A DNA stretch of 64,000 nt from Tenrec ecaudatus (GCF_050624435.1 NC_134535.1:72474494-72538493); one strand, 5' to 3'. Counted from the first letter of the stretch, positions 45,070 to 55,787 are shown. The notes: a model not told the origin generated them from the sequence alone. Numbers and translations: made by a program.

Positions 45070-46015
45070 AAGAATGGTTTGTTCTAATAATGCGTCATTG
45101 TATGATGCTCACTTTCTTGAAACGATCACTGAAAACAAAAGCAAATGTGGTTAAGAGAGCTGATGGTGTCTGGCTATTAAAAAAATAGCACCTTGATTGA
45201 GTCTTAAAAGCTTATAGCTAAACTAGGGGCCATCTAGCAGTGAGGCAACAAAGCCCACATGGAAGAACCACACCAGCCTGTGTGATCACGAGGTGTCAAT
45301 GGGAAGAGGTATCAGAACTTCAAAAACAAGCAAGCAAATCAAATTAAAGGGGCATGGACGTAGTGGAGACCCAAAACCCACCTGTAAAATAATGGGACAG
45401 TCCCTCTCAGAAGGGCAACCCAGAAGGGATGTTAAATTCAGTGTGTGATATAACAGTGACGAACCACATAACTATCCTCTAGTTCTTTCATATTTCCTCC
45501 TCTTACTATTATGATTTTTGTTTTACCTCATTAATCATGTTAGATTTAAGAATGTTCATTTGTATATTTAAGATCGTTTGGCACATGAAAGGCAAGATAG
45601 CTAGCCCACCAGAAATAGTAACAGGAGTAGTGTTTCCTTAAGGGTATGGGAAGAGAGGTGGGGGGCGGGAGTAATAGGAACTGATAGCATTGAAGACTGT
45701 ATAGTCCCACTTGATGAGACTGAACAACAAAATTGTATGTGAATAAGTATATTGGATTGTGTGAGATATGGCCCAAAGCCCCCCAAAAAACCATTATAGG
45801 GGGCAAAAATCAAGTGTTCCTGGGGGTAGGATGGGGAGGGAAGGGAGGAGATAAAGGGAAGCTGATATCAACAAATTCAAGAAGAAAGAAAATGTCTTGA
45901 AACTGATTTGGGTACACTTTTACCATACTGCTTGATGTGATTGAGCTATGGAATGATAAGTTATCTGTAAGAGCTCCCAACAAAATGATTAAAATTAAAA
46001 ACAAACAAACAAATA
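45070..46015 (+). mobile_element. L1 3' UTR, older subfamily, sense
   Basis: 'gctgatggtgtctggctatt', 'gccatctagcagtgaggc', 'tgtgatcacgaggtgtcaat' then polypurine tracts (45640-45675 and 45825-45860) and the 3' end 'tgatgtgattgagctatgg' with 'agctcccaacaaaatg'. The 3' end differs from the commoner 'gagcccctaataaaatg' type, suggesting an older sister subfamily. Confidence 0.75.
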
Positions 46016-46019
46016 ATAA

Positions 46020-46665
46020 TAAACCTGGTGTAAGAGTTTTCTCCCTAAGTCTTGGCATTGTTTCCAGGTTTCATGCAAATGTTCTTCAGGAAATGATGGT
46101 GCATAACAGAGGATCGAGGTGGGAAGAAAAATTAGAAGTTTGCTAAAGGGGTGTGACAGTGATAAAAACAGGTGTGCATCACTTCTTTTCTGAACATTCA
46201 GAGGAATTGTGAGAAAGAAATCTGCTGCCTCATATTGAGAGGCCACAGCTCGCCGATGAGTTTTACATGTAATTCCCTAGTTGCCTTCCTGAACACGCTG
46301 AAAGAAAAAGATTTCTTTCGGTTTGCCCTTCCCACTCACCATCTTCAGCTAGTTTAAGCATCTGTGCTCAGGTTGCCAAAAAGGATATGTAGGAACCCAT
46401 TGTATTAAGTGACAGCTTTCTATCGGAGAGGATGTGATAGTTGGGGCTTCACTTGCTTTACACATCTGTAATAATGTCTGAAGACAACTTAAATGCTGAT
46501 TTCTTAAACTTCTTCTTTAAAATTTCTTAATTATAATCACAGAAAAGAGGGATGAGAAGTTTGTATTATTTTCTTATAAAGTGGATTTTGACAGGAATGT
46601 ACTTTTCTCGATAATGTGGGAACTAAACTGCCAAGGTTACAATCCTAGATCATCATTTACTACTC
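46020..46665. other. No feature seen, about 650 bp
   Basis: Several unsupported short frames on both strands. Confidence 0.4.
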
Positions 46666-46667
46666 AC

Positions 46668-46860
46668 TCCCTGCCACCTGGTCGATGCCGAGTCATAGTG
46701 ACCCTATCGGGCAGATTACAGTGACCCTCTGTGTTTCTGAGGCTCTCACTCAAAATAGGAGGAGAAAGCACTGACTTTTCCCCATGAAGCTGCTAGTGTT
46801 TTGAACTGCTGACCTTGCAGATGTCAGCCTAATATGTGCTCACTACGCTATCAGGCTTCT
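46668..46860 (-). mobile_element. AfroSINE, full length (cluster 1 of 5)
   Basis: Tail-first: 'tggtcgatgccgagtcatag', 'tgaccctatcgggcag', head 'gttttgaactgctgacctt' and 'gctatcaggcttc'. Confidence 0.85.
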
Positions 46861-46892
46861 TCACCGACTGTAGGGTAAAATTATTTAGCTTC

Positions 46893-47074
46893 AAGTGGAG
46901 TAGTCGGTTTGGTAACCACGAGATCTGTGGTTTGAATCCACCAGTCATTCCAAGCGAAAAAGATGAGGCTTTCTACTCCCATAAAGATTTTCAGCCTCAT
47001 AAACCCACAAGGAGCAAATCTATTCTGCCCATAGGATTGCTATAAGCCAGAATTGACTCAATAGTGCGTGTGTT
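46893..47074 (+). mobile_element. AfroSINE (cluster 2 of 5)
   Basis: 'gagtagtcggtttggtaacc', 'gtttgaatccaccagtcatt', 'gatgaggctttctactccc' and 'ataagccagaattgactcaa'. Confidence 0.85.
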
Positions 47075-47087
47075 TCCTTTATTTAGT

Positions 47088-47290
47088 ATCTTCACAGGTC
47101 AAATAGTTTGCACTCAGTTACTAACTGCAAGATTGGTGGTTTACTTATCTAGAAAAACTGCAGGAAAAAAAGGTCTGGTGATCAACTTTTGTATGACAAT
47201 GACCATTGATTCACAATGGAGTGAAACCCGACTGTGACCCACATTAGGCCTTGGCATAGGCTAGGCAGCACTGGGTAAGCCTACTGATCC
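47088..47290 (+). mobile_element. AfroSINE longer variant (cluster 3 of 5)
   Basis: 'ttactaactgcaagattggt', 'ggtctggtgatcaacttttg' and 'caatggagtgaaacccgac' fit the variant also seen at 17095. Confidence 0.65.
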
Positions 47291-47293
47291 CTT

Positions 47294-47480
47294 AAGGACC
47301 CCTGGTGCTGTAGTGGGTCGCATTGTCCACAAGGTCAGGATTTGGGAACTGCCAAGCATTCTTCAGAGACAAATGAGGCTTTCAGTTCCCATAAAGATTC
47401 ACAGCCTCAGAAACCTGAAGGGGCAGTTTGACTCTCTCCTATAGTGTCAATATGAATTGGGCTCAACTCAAAGTCAAGGG
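47294..47480 (+). mobile_element. AfroSINE (cluster 4 of 5)
   Basis: 'aaggacccctggtgctgtag', 'gaggctttcagttcccataa' and 'agtgtcaatatgaattggg'. Head and tail both present. Confidence 0.85.
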
Positions 47481-47481
47481 C

Positions 47482-47668
47482 TAGTGGTTACAAGGTAGGC
47501 TGCTGACCATCCGGTCGGAAGCTCCTCTGAGTGAGAAAGATCAGACTTTGTACTCTCATCAACAGCGACAATCTCAGAAACTCACAAGGGCAGTTCTGCC
47601 ATGTCCTATAGGGTCACTATGAGTTGACATAAACTTTAATGGCAGTGAATTTGGGTGTTTTGTTTTTG
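47482..47668 (+). mobile_element. AfroSINE (cluster 5 of 5)
   Basis: 'ggttacaaggtaggctgctg', 'aagctcctctgagtgagaa', 'tgtcctatagggtcactatg' and 'taatggcagtgaatttgg'. Confidence 0.85.
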
Positions 47669-47764
47669 GTCAATTTAAATAAAATCCTGCTTGGAAACCA
47701 GTACGTACATCAAGTGATAGATAATGAGCATTCCATAAATAAATGTAATTGGCAACATACCAAT

Positions 47765-48440
47765 TTTTAATTAAACATGTTTATTTGGCGAATGTTGACA
47801 GTGCAAATCTATTTCCCATTCAACAATTTATACGAATTTTGCTTCATGTCATCGATTGGCATCACAATGTAACATTATTCATCCCACTTCCTCCCTGGGT
47901 GTCCGGTTGATATCCTTCCTTCTTTCCCAATGCACTTTAGGTAATTTCTACCCTTTCCCTCCTCAAATGGTTGATTATTTTAAAGTCTGTGTGCCTCACT
48001 AGGAGTAGTATTAATCACCTTATAGACACACTTATTTGGTTGAAATATTGAGCCACATGGTAAGTTCAATTCCAGACCTGTGGGGTGACTGAGGATTCCA
48101 CCAATTTCTGACCAGGAAGTCTAACCTTTTTTGAATTGTTGAGTTTTCTTCCACATTTTCCTCCCCTTCTATTCAGGACTTTCTAATGTGACCCCTTTCG
48201 GAACAGTCGGGCACCAGCTAGTCCTTCTAGTCTCAGTGTTGTGGAGGTTGATGTGCATACTTTCCATCAGTCCGTCGGACTGTTCGCATGTGTCTTCAGT
48301 TTAATTCATGCTTCCTTAGCTGTGACAAAGAAAGGTCAACAGGCAAGAGTTGTTAAGACCCAGCTGTTAAAACTACTCATCGCTTCTGCTCCCCAAAAGC
48401 TGATGTTGAACAGCGGGTTTGTGGACTGTAATGCACTCTG
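47765..48440 (-). mobile_element. L1 3' UTR, second lineage, antisense
   Basis: 'cccattcaacaatttatacg', 'ttcatgtcatcgattgg', 'gtcgggcaccagctagtcct' and 'cttcagtttaattcatgctt' fit an L1 3' UTR lineage that I know from elephant and other afrotherians. It is distinct from the commoner lineage of this window. Confidence 0.6.
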
Positions 48441-48494
48441 AGATTATGACCCTGAGTCCCAGGCCTAGTAACTAATTCACTCAAGGAATATAAA

Positions 48495-48715
48495 ATGAGC
48501 AAATATAGAGAGATAGTAACTGGATTAGTAGTTTCTTAGGGTTATGGCAGGAAAGATGGGGAAATGGGAAGCTAATTCTAATGAGTACAAGAATGAAGAA
48601 AATGTTCAAACATTTGATGGTGGTGATGACTGCACAACTGTTTTTAATTGTTTACACTGTTAAAATGTATGATATGGGAACTATCTGCCAATAAATCTTT
48701 AAAAAATGAAACTAT
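48495..48715 (+). mobile_element. L1 3' end, sense
   Basis: 'gagagatagtaactggatta', 'gtttcttagggttatggca' and the end 'ctgccaataaatctttaaaa'. Related to the segment at 8440. Confidence 0.5.
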
Positions 48716-48902
48716 TCTACACCATCCTTTTAATCTATGTATTTCCTGCTTCTTGAAACTCCAAAAAAATTTTGTTAACTGGTTATTTCCTCCTTGCAGA
48801 ATGCTGCATACCAAATGCTTGGAAATTCTGAAGCTGCTCAAAGGTTTAGAACTGGGAATCCTTGCCACTATGTTTCTGATGTGTTTCATTATCAAGGCCA
48901 GT

Positions 48903-49108
48903 GGAGCCATGCTGGCGTAGCGGTTATTAGTTGAACTTCTAGCATAGGTCTGCAGTTCATACTCACATGGCACTCAGAGGGAGAAAGACAGGGCTTTCTA
49001 CTCCCGTAAAGTGTTAACAATCTTAGAAACTTACAGGGATATTTCTACCCTGTCCCATCGGGTCTCTGTGAGTTAGCATCAGCTCAATGGCAGTGAGTAT
49101 CAAGGTCA
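48903..49108 (+). mobile_element. AfroSINE, full length
   Basis: 'ggagccatgctggcgtagcg', 'ggagaaagacagggctttct', 'ctaccctgtcccatcgggtc' and 'agctcaatggcagtgagt'. Confidence 0.9.
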
Positions 49109-49329
49109 GTATCTAGTTATAGTCAAAGAGATTCTTCCACGGCTATCATCTTTTCTCTGGGTATCCAAATTTCTTGCTCTCCCACAGGATTCAAAATTTT
49201 GCTACACCTAATTTCTTCATGTAGGTCTTCTCAAACCAACTTTTTTAAAGCCATGAAATTCTCTGTTCTTTCTCAACTCCCCAAGACAACTCCCTTAGTC
49301 TTTTCTGATGAACGTTTCTCTATAGCATT

Positions 49330-49525
49330 TATTGCATAACGTCTCACATTCTATGTTTTAAAATATTTATTATTTGTTTTGACTATCATCTTCTACTAGA
49401 CAGTGCATCCAAATGGGCCAGGTCATTTTGTCTGGTTTGCTCACTGCTCTGTTTTTCAGCACCTAGAATTATGCTTAGCATAAAGTAGACCCTCAAATGT
49501 TTAATGAGTTAATGAAGGAATAGGG
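49330..49525 (+). mobile_element. L2 3' end
   Basis: 'gactatcatcttctactaga', 'tttgctcactgctctgtttt', 'agcacctagaattatgctta' and 'tgtttaatgagttaatga' follow the L2 3' core. Confidence 0.65.
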
Positions 49526-49529
49526 TTTT

Positions 49530-49840
49530 AGTCTCTTCTCTCTCACCTAGGGTTTCCCCTGAACACTTCTTTTGGCTTGGTCCCACTGCAGAATTGGAAG
49601 AATAATTTTATAATCCAACGTTTGTGGAGGGCTATGTCATTTCCCCACCACTTGTCAGTTTGTTGTGCTACGGTTGTTTGCCAGTCACTAGAAGCTGGGT
49701 CACCAGTTTTTCAGACACTAGCAGAGTCATCCAGGGTAGAGGGGTTTCAGGAGGGTTTCCAGAGAAAGCTCAACTAGAACGAATATTTTGGCGCTTTTCT
49801 TAAACAAAACACACAAAGCCACGTGAACTAGTCATGCATA
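49530..49840. other. No feature seen
   Basis: A 66-codon frame at 49577-49777 is unsupported. Confidence 0.4.
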
Positions 49841-49844
49841 GAAG

Positions 49845-50530
49845 TGGCACATTGTCTGAAACAGTGAAGCGTAGGAGTGCTTCCAATCAGAAAGGTCTCA
49901 AAATAGGACTGAGGTAGACCTGCCTCCTCAAGGTAGAGTTAGCTTTAATTACATGAATGGGGTAAGGCTTTTGAGATGTTCGTTTGTGGATCAAAATCAT
50001 TCATGGAAGCAGCAGACAAGAAATTACACAGGATACTGCACTAGAGAAATCTGCTGCAAGACGTCTCTTTACAGTAGTAACATGGAAAGATACCACTTTG
50101 AAGACTGTGTGGTTGGTCCAAATTATAATGAATCCAACCACCGCATAGGCCTACAAAAGCTGAACAGTGAATAAGGAAGTGACGGAGTGGATGCAATTGA
50201 TTCACTGTTGGTGAAGAATATTGAATATAGCAATGATTGCCCAAAAAATAAATAGCAATGGCTTGGAAGAACTAAATTAGAAATTTATTTTAGAATCAAG
50301 GCTGCCAGTATTTCATTTCACATCATTTGGCCTAGTCTCTGGAAAAGCCTAGAATGCGTGGTAAAGCGGAAGGTCAACAAAAAAGAGCAAATTTTCAATG
50401 AGACGAATTGCCCCAGTGGCTGCAACAACGGTTTCAAGCAAAGCAGTGGCTGTGAGGCTGTGCAGGGCGGGGATGTTGTGTTTGACATGGGATGACAAGT
50501 AGTGAAATTCCACTCAAGAGCACTAACAGC
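49845..50530 (+). mobile_element. RTE LINE with large internal deletion
   Basis: Bases 49850-49975 ('cattgtctgaaacagtg', 'gacctgcctcctcaaggtag') are RTE 5' UTR. From about 49985 ('ttcatggaagcagcagacaa', 'agaaatctgctgcaagac') it is the C-terminal part of the ORF. Endonuclease and most of RT are missing, so more than 2 kb was deleted. The 3' end decays near 50530. Confidence 0.7.
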
Positions 50531-50785
50531 ATGCCACTTCTAAATTAGTTACCATGGACGAAAGGGCACAATTATGATGTCATAGTTGCCTTCCTGGACC
50601 CTGGATTAATACAATTAAACATTTCCATGGTTCAATCGGGTTAGAATGTTAACCATGCCAATGCCCTATTGTGTCACATACTTTGGATAGATCACTATCT
50701 GGTAAAGGACCCCATGCTTGATAAAGTAGAGGGTACCTAACAACAACAATATGGTATCACCCACCCAAATTTTGAATAAAACCCT
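50531..50785. other. Unassigned
   Basis: No clear feature; 'gagggtacctaacaacaac' at 50730-50748 resembles an RTE tail. Confidence 0.35.
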
Positions 50786-50787
50786 AG

Positions 50788-51925
50788 TGGAGCTGGGTCT
50801 TAAAGGCTTGAAGATAAACAAGCGGCCATCTAGCTCAGAAGCAACAAAGTCCACATGGAAGAACACACCAGCCTGAGTGAGCGAGTGGTCCCAAAGGGAT
50901 CAGTTACCAGGCATCAAAGAACAAAAAATCATATCATTGACTGCACACCTCCATGATAGGATCACTGAAGACAAATGGGTGCATAAGCAAATGTGGTGAA
51001 GAAAGCTGATGGTGCCCGGCTATCAAAAGAGATAGTGTCTGGGGTCTTAAAGGCTTGAAGGTGAACAAGCGGCCATCTAGCTCAGAAGCAAATAAGCCCA
51101 CATGGAAGAAGCACACCGGCCAGTGCGATCACGAGGTGCCCAAGGGACCAGGCATAAGGCATCATGCAAAAAAAAAAAAGATATAAGTGTGTGTATGTAT
51201 GTGTATATATGTGTATATGTATATATGTATGTATATATGTATATATATCATATTAAATGAAGGGGGAAGTGCAGAGTGGAGACCCAAGGCCCAAGTGTCG
51301 ACCAATGGAGATCCCCTCATAGAGGGGTTTAGGAGAGGAGATGGGTTAATTAGGGTGTGAGGTAGTATCGATGAAGAACACAGCTTTCCCCCGGATCCTG
51401 GATGCTTCCTCCCCCCAACTACCATGATCTGAATTCTACCTTGCAGGGCTGGATAGGACAGAGGCTGTACACTGGTGCATATGAGGGATGGAGGTACAGG
51501 GAATCCAGGGTGGATGATACCTTCAGGACCAAGGGTGTGAGGGAAGATGCTGGGAGAGTGGAGGGTGAGTGGGTTGGAAAGGGGGAACTGATTATAAGGA
51601 TCCACATGTGACCTCTTCCCTGGGAGAGGGACAGCAGAGAAGGGGGGGAAGGGAGACTCCGGATAGGGCAAGATATGACAAAACAACGATGTATAAATTA
51701 CCAAGGGCATATGAGGGAGGGGGGAATGGGGAGGGAGGAGGGGAAAAAAAAGAGGACCTGATGCAAAGGGCTTAAGTGGAGAGCAAATGCCTTGAGAATG
51801 ATTGGGGCAGGGAGTGTATGGATGTGCTTTATACAATTGATGTATGTATATGTATGGATTGTGGTAAGAGTTGTTGTAGCCCCTAATAAAATGTAAAAGA
51901 AGAAAAAAAAAAAAGAAAAGAAAAG
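50788..51925 (+). mobile_element. L1 3' UTR, longest copy, with tandem unit
   Basis: Two tandem units of 247 bp (equivalent points 50795 and 51042), a TATG-rich microsatellite (51185-51248), 'gcagggctggataggacaga', the polypurine tract (51715-51755), 'tatggattgtggtaagagtt', 'cccctaataaaatg' and a poly-A tail at 51898-51925. The minus strand across it is open for 312 codons (51162-52100), which I regard as compositional. Confidence 0.88.
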
Positions 51926-51944
51926 TATTTTCATATGTTTTTTT

Positions 51945-53146
51945 TGTTGTTAGGTGCCACATGGAATGAAACACTGCCTGGTCCTTCTCCATCCTCACGA
52001 TCCTGCTCTGTTGGAGCCCACTGGTGGCAGCCAGCCACAGTGCCAGAACCTCTTGTTGAGGTCTTTCTGTGCCCCTCCACTCTATCAGGCATGATGCCAT
52101 TCAGTAGGGACTGCTCTCTCCTGATAGCATGTGCAAAGTACATGAGATAAAGTATTGCCACCCATGCCCCTAAGGAGTGTTCTGGCTGTATTTCTTACAA
52201 GAAAGAGCTTTTTGTTCTTTTGGCTGATTTGTCAATATGCTTTGTTCAATGTTCTTCACCAACACCATGGCTCAAATGTGTCAGTTTTTTGAAATTTTTT
52301 TTTTGGTCTTCCTTATTCAATGCCCAACTTTCGCAAGTCTATGAAGTGATTGAAATCATCATGGTTTGAATCAGGTGTACCTTAGTTCTCAAAGTAGCAC
52401 TCTTGCTTTTTAGCACTTGAAAGAGGTTGTATGCAGCAGATTTACCCACTCAATGCAATGCACCCTTTGATCTCTTGACTGCTGCTTCCATGAACATTGA
52501 TCGTGGATCCAAGCAAGACAGAGTCCTTGACAACTTCACTATTTTCTTCACTTACCATGATGCAGCCTATTGATTCACTTGTGAGGAGTTGGGTCTTCTT
52601 TACATTGAGTTGTAATCCATACTGAAAGCTGCACTCCTTGAGCTTCATCAGCAAGTTCGACAAGTTCTCTCTTTCAGCAAGCAAGGTTATGCTATCTGCA
52701 TATAAAAGGCTGTTAATAAGCCTTCCTCCAATTCTGTTGCCTTATTTTCCTTCGTATAATCCAGTTTTCTTATTAGTTGCTCAGCATACATAAGTAGGGT
52801 GAGAAGATAAAACCCTGATGCTCTTCTCTCATGATTTTAAACCACATGGCAGTCTCTTGGTCTGATCTTACAGCTGTCGTTTGATCCATGGATAGCATTT
52901 GCATAAGCACAACTAAGTGTTCTGGAATCCCCATTCTTCTCAAGGATCTCTGGTTTGTTGTGGTCCCCAAAGCCAGATGTCTTGGCATAGTCAATAAAAC
53001 ACAAATAGACATCTTTCAGGTGTTCTCTGCTTTTAGTCAAGATCCATCTGACATCAGCAATGATGCCCCTTGTTCCACACCCTCGTCCAAATCCAGCATT
53101 AGCCTCTGGCAGCGCCCAGTAAGTGTACTCTTGCAACTGTTGTTGG
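51945..53146 (-). mobile_element. RTE LINE, RT to 3' end, antisense
   Basis: Starts 'tgttgttaggtgccacat' (reversed 3' end). Minus frames keep RTE RT text at 52442-52684 ('LLMKLKECSFQYGLQLNVKKTQLL') and 52837-53136 ('YLCFIDYAKTSGF' and 'GFGRGCGTRG'). The YADD box itself falls in a decayed stretch ('ITLL' preceded by 'YAD' decay near 52690). It ends at 53146, where the inverted 5' part begins. Confidence 0.88.
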
Positions 53147-53540
53147 ATACAACAAAGTCACCGGACCAAAAAGAGAAAACGCAGACTCACGGCACCAAAA
53201 AGAGCTAATCGGCATCCAACCCTGTCAAGAGGTAGCACATAAACAAGAATAAATGGGGCACTGAAAACAAAACAAGGCCCCAGGAATTGATGGAATACCA
53301 ATAGAAATGTTTCCATAAACTGGCGAAGCACTGGAAACATTCACTTATCTATACCAAGACATTTGGAAGACGGCTACTTGGCCCATGACTCCAAGAGATC
53401 TGTATTTGTGCTCATTTCAAAGAAAGATGACTCAACAGAATGTGAAAATTATAGAGCAATTTCATTGACATCACATGCAAGTAAATTTTTGCTGAAGATT
53501 GTCTAACGGTGGTTGCGGCAGTATTTAAATATAGCAATTA
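53147..53540 (+). mobile_element. RTE LINE, inverted 5' part
   Basis: Sense-oriented RTE: 'ggccccaggaattgatggaa', 'agacatttggaagacggcta', 'gaatgtgaaaattatagagc' and 'ttgctgaagattg'. It stops at the same consensus position ('ggttgcggcagtat') where the antisense part begins ('cagttgcaagagtac' in element sense). One insertion with its 5' end inverted explains both. Confidence 0.8.
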
Positions 53541-53559
53541 TTGAAGTTTTGTGACAGAA

Positions 53560-54095
53560 AACTACCTCAAACCTAGCGTCTACCTGACATCATGATCAAA
53601 ACTTGCATCACATTGTACTTGCATTACAAAGGGAACATCAAGGAAATGAAAAATCCCAAGGCACATATCAATTGTATTTCACTGTCATGCTATTATATTT
53701 CATCAAAAGAAATCCTTATTTTTAATGAATTCCCCAAGCTTCTACCACAGTGCCAAACAATAATGCCAACTAAATAAACCAGCCTTGGAGTCTTCAAACC
53801 ACCTTCTTAGCTAATTAGGACATTTATGTTACATGGGACGTGTCCTCTAAATGGATTCAACAGACCTGGACACTGACTTACCTGTCAGGGATCACACTTA
53901 TACATGAAGCGCCTATGGTAATTGCTGGAGCACTGTTGAATGCATCTCATGACATTACATGGGACACTTCAGATCATGCTATGAGACTCCACCCTCAGCA
54001 CTGTTTCCTACCGCAGGTTGTCCCTCTTCATTTCCAATACAATACTAGCCTTTCCTTACATATTTTTTCCTATAAAACTTTAGAAATATAGGATT
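53560..54095. other. No feature seen, about 535 bp
   Basis: Short frames at 53592-53777 and 53840-54091 are unsupported. Confidence 0.4.
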
Positions 54096-54099
54096 TACT

Positions 54100-54261
54100 A
54101 TGGTTCTATTGGGTAAGCTTTAGACTGGAAACTTCAAGGTAGGTAGTTGAAACCCTCTTGCTGCTCCTAGCAAGATAGATGAGGCTATAAATATTTACGG
54201 CTTCAGAAATCCTACATAAGGTCATGATGGGTTGAATCAACTTGATGGCAGGGAGTTTGGG

Positions 54262-54264
<3 letters not shown>
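54100..54264 (+). mobile_element. AfroSINE, decayed
   Basis: 'gggtaagctttagactggaa', 'gatagatgaggctataaata' and 'ttgatggcagggagtttggg'. A GT repeat grows from its tail. Confidence 0.75.

Positions 54265-54296
<32 letters not shown>
54265..54296. repeat. (GT)16 microsatellite
   Basis: Perfect GT run directly at the 3' end of the AfroSINE. Confidence 0.95.
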
Positions 54297-54302
<6 letters not shown>

Positions 54303-54329
54303 CCGTCCTTAAACAGTTATTATTGAGTT

Positions 54330-54450
54330 GTTGCTGGCTAGTGGTGCTCATCTGTGTGCCAAAGTAGAACCCCTCCTTGGGGTTTGCAAAGGCTAATATT
54401 TGAGAACTAGATCACCAGGCCTTTCTTCTGAGGTTCCTAGAGGATTCCCA
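54330..54450 (-). mobile_element. AfroSINE longer variant, antisense fragment
   Basis: 'agaactagatcaccaggcct', 'ttcttctgaggttcctaga' match the reversed variant body. Confidence 0.5.
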
Positions 54451-54532
54451 GTTTTGGAACCATTCATACCATACTAAATTGACCCTAGTTTCTGTTGGTT
54501 GTTTTGTGTTGAGTCAAATAGGACTTGTTTTC

Positions 54533-54706
54533 AGGCACTGTCGAATCAATTCTGACTCACAGTGAATCTAGATGAGACAGTAGAGCTGAGCTGTCCCAGC
54601 TGCATTCTCTCAGGTAGCAAATCTCCAGGTCTCTTCTCTCATGAAGAAAGCACTTATGTAGAACAGCTGAGCAATTAACCATTGGGCCACCAGACCTCCA
54701 TGGCCA
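54533..54706 (-). mobile_element. AfroSINE, antisense
   Basis: 'actgtcgaatcaattctgac', 'aatctccaggtctcttctct', 'gcaattaaccattgggccac' are tail, body and head in reverse. Confidence 0.75.
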
Positions 54707-54711
54707 TTTAT

Positions 54712-54790
54712 TTATTTGTACAGTAAGTATTTATTGAGTGGCCATTATGTCCTAGACACTGTTTGAGTGGGAAGAGTTTCAGAAGATAGT
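54712..54790 (+). mobile_element. MIR/L2-like patch
   Basis: 'agtatttattgagtggccat' and 'tcctagacactgtttgagtg' match the widespread MIR/L2-type core. Confidence 0.45.
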
Positions 54791-54799
54791 TTTCAAGGT

Positions 54800-55395
54800 C
54801 AAGAGTAGAAATTGTGAGCGTGCTGGTAGAAATTGCCACAGGAAATCCTCTCTCTCTCAAAATGACTTTCTAACTGCAAGCCAAAGATGAAGTTTGTTTT
54901 AGAGATAACCAAAGATACTTGCTGAAACAAAATATATTATTTGCTCTGTGAATACAATGTTCTATCTCACATGACAAAGGAAAATATCCAGGATGTTATT
55001 AAATAGCTGAAGGATGCAAGCATGGGAATAGGGGTAGGAAATTCCAACTCGATGAATATGATTCCCAGATTTGATGCAAATTCTATTTGACTTGCAGACA
55101 TGACCTAATCAAGCTCTTCTGTTATAAACACTGAATGGTGTGAAGTTGTCAAGACCAGTTGTCTGAGGCTGGCCCCACAGCGTTGAGAAAGCTGGACATG
55201 TTATGGACTTTCTGGGTTAGAGAGCAACACCAGGAAAACAGTGGGGACCAGAACTTGGCAGGACTGCCTTGTCTCTCAGTCTTATAATTCTTCTGTCTTT
55301 GATCAGGTTCAATCTTACCACTTTCCTATTTTTCCCTATTACTGGAGAATCTTTGAACCTCCCTGCTCTGACAGGTTTCTGCCTTATCAGGTTTC
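54800..55395. other. No feature seen, about 600 bp
   Basis: A frame at 55241-55579 runs into the next SINE and is unsupported. Confidence 0.4.
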
Positions 55396-55397
55396 AG

Positions 55398-55578
55398 TTT
55401 ACATATGGTGTAGTGGGTTATGTATTGGGTTGCTAACCTTAAGAACAGCAGTTCAAAACCACCAACTGCTCCATGGGGGAGAGATGAGGCTTTCTACAGT
55501 CACAGAAACCCACAGGATCATTCCGTTCTGTCCTATTCGGCTGCTGGGGTTCATAATTGACTCAAGTGGGAGTGAATA
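55398..55578 (+). mobile_element. AfroSINE
   Basis: 'tggtgtagtgggttatgtat', 'gcagttcaaaaccaccaact', 'ggggagagatgaggctttct' and a tail near 55555 ('ataattgactcaagtgggag'). Confidence 0.85.
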
Positions 55579-55617
55579 AGTGAACATACATAAGTCTTTC
55601 TATCTAAATATATAGTT

Positions 55618-55787
55618 TTTACTCACTGCCATTCAGTTGATTCCAGCTCAGCGACGTTGAAGGAGAGTGAAACTGCCCCGTGAGTTTCCAAGGCTCTAAA
55701 TGTCATGGGAGCAGAAAGACTAATTATGCTCCCAAGGTGGTTGACAACCCAACAAATAACTCACTGAGCCACCAGGGTTCCTTAACA
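55618..55787 (-). mobile_element. AfroSINE, antisense
   Basis: 'actgccattcagttgattcc', 'aaactgccccgtgagtttcc' and 'actgagccaccagggttcc'. Forms an inverted pair with the SINE at 55398. Confidence 0.85.

Noticed and set aside
51162..52100. 312-codon minus-strand frame, the longest in the window
   Set aside because: It lies opposite an L1 3' UTR and contains its reversed poly-A and polypurine tract; low-complexity ends and no family motif. Kept only as a finding about recurrence.
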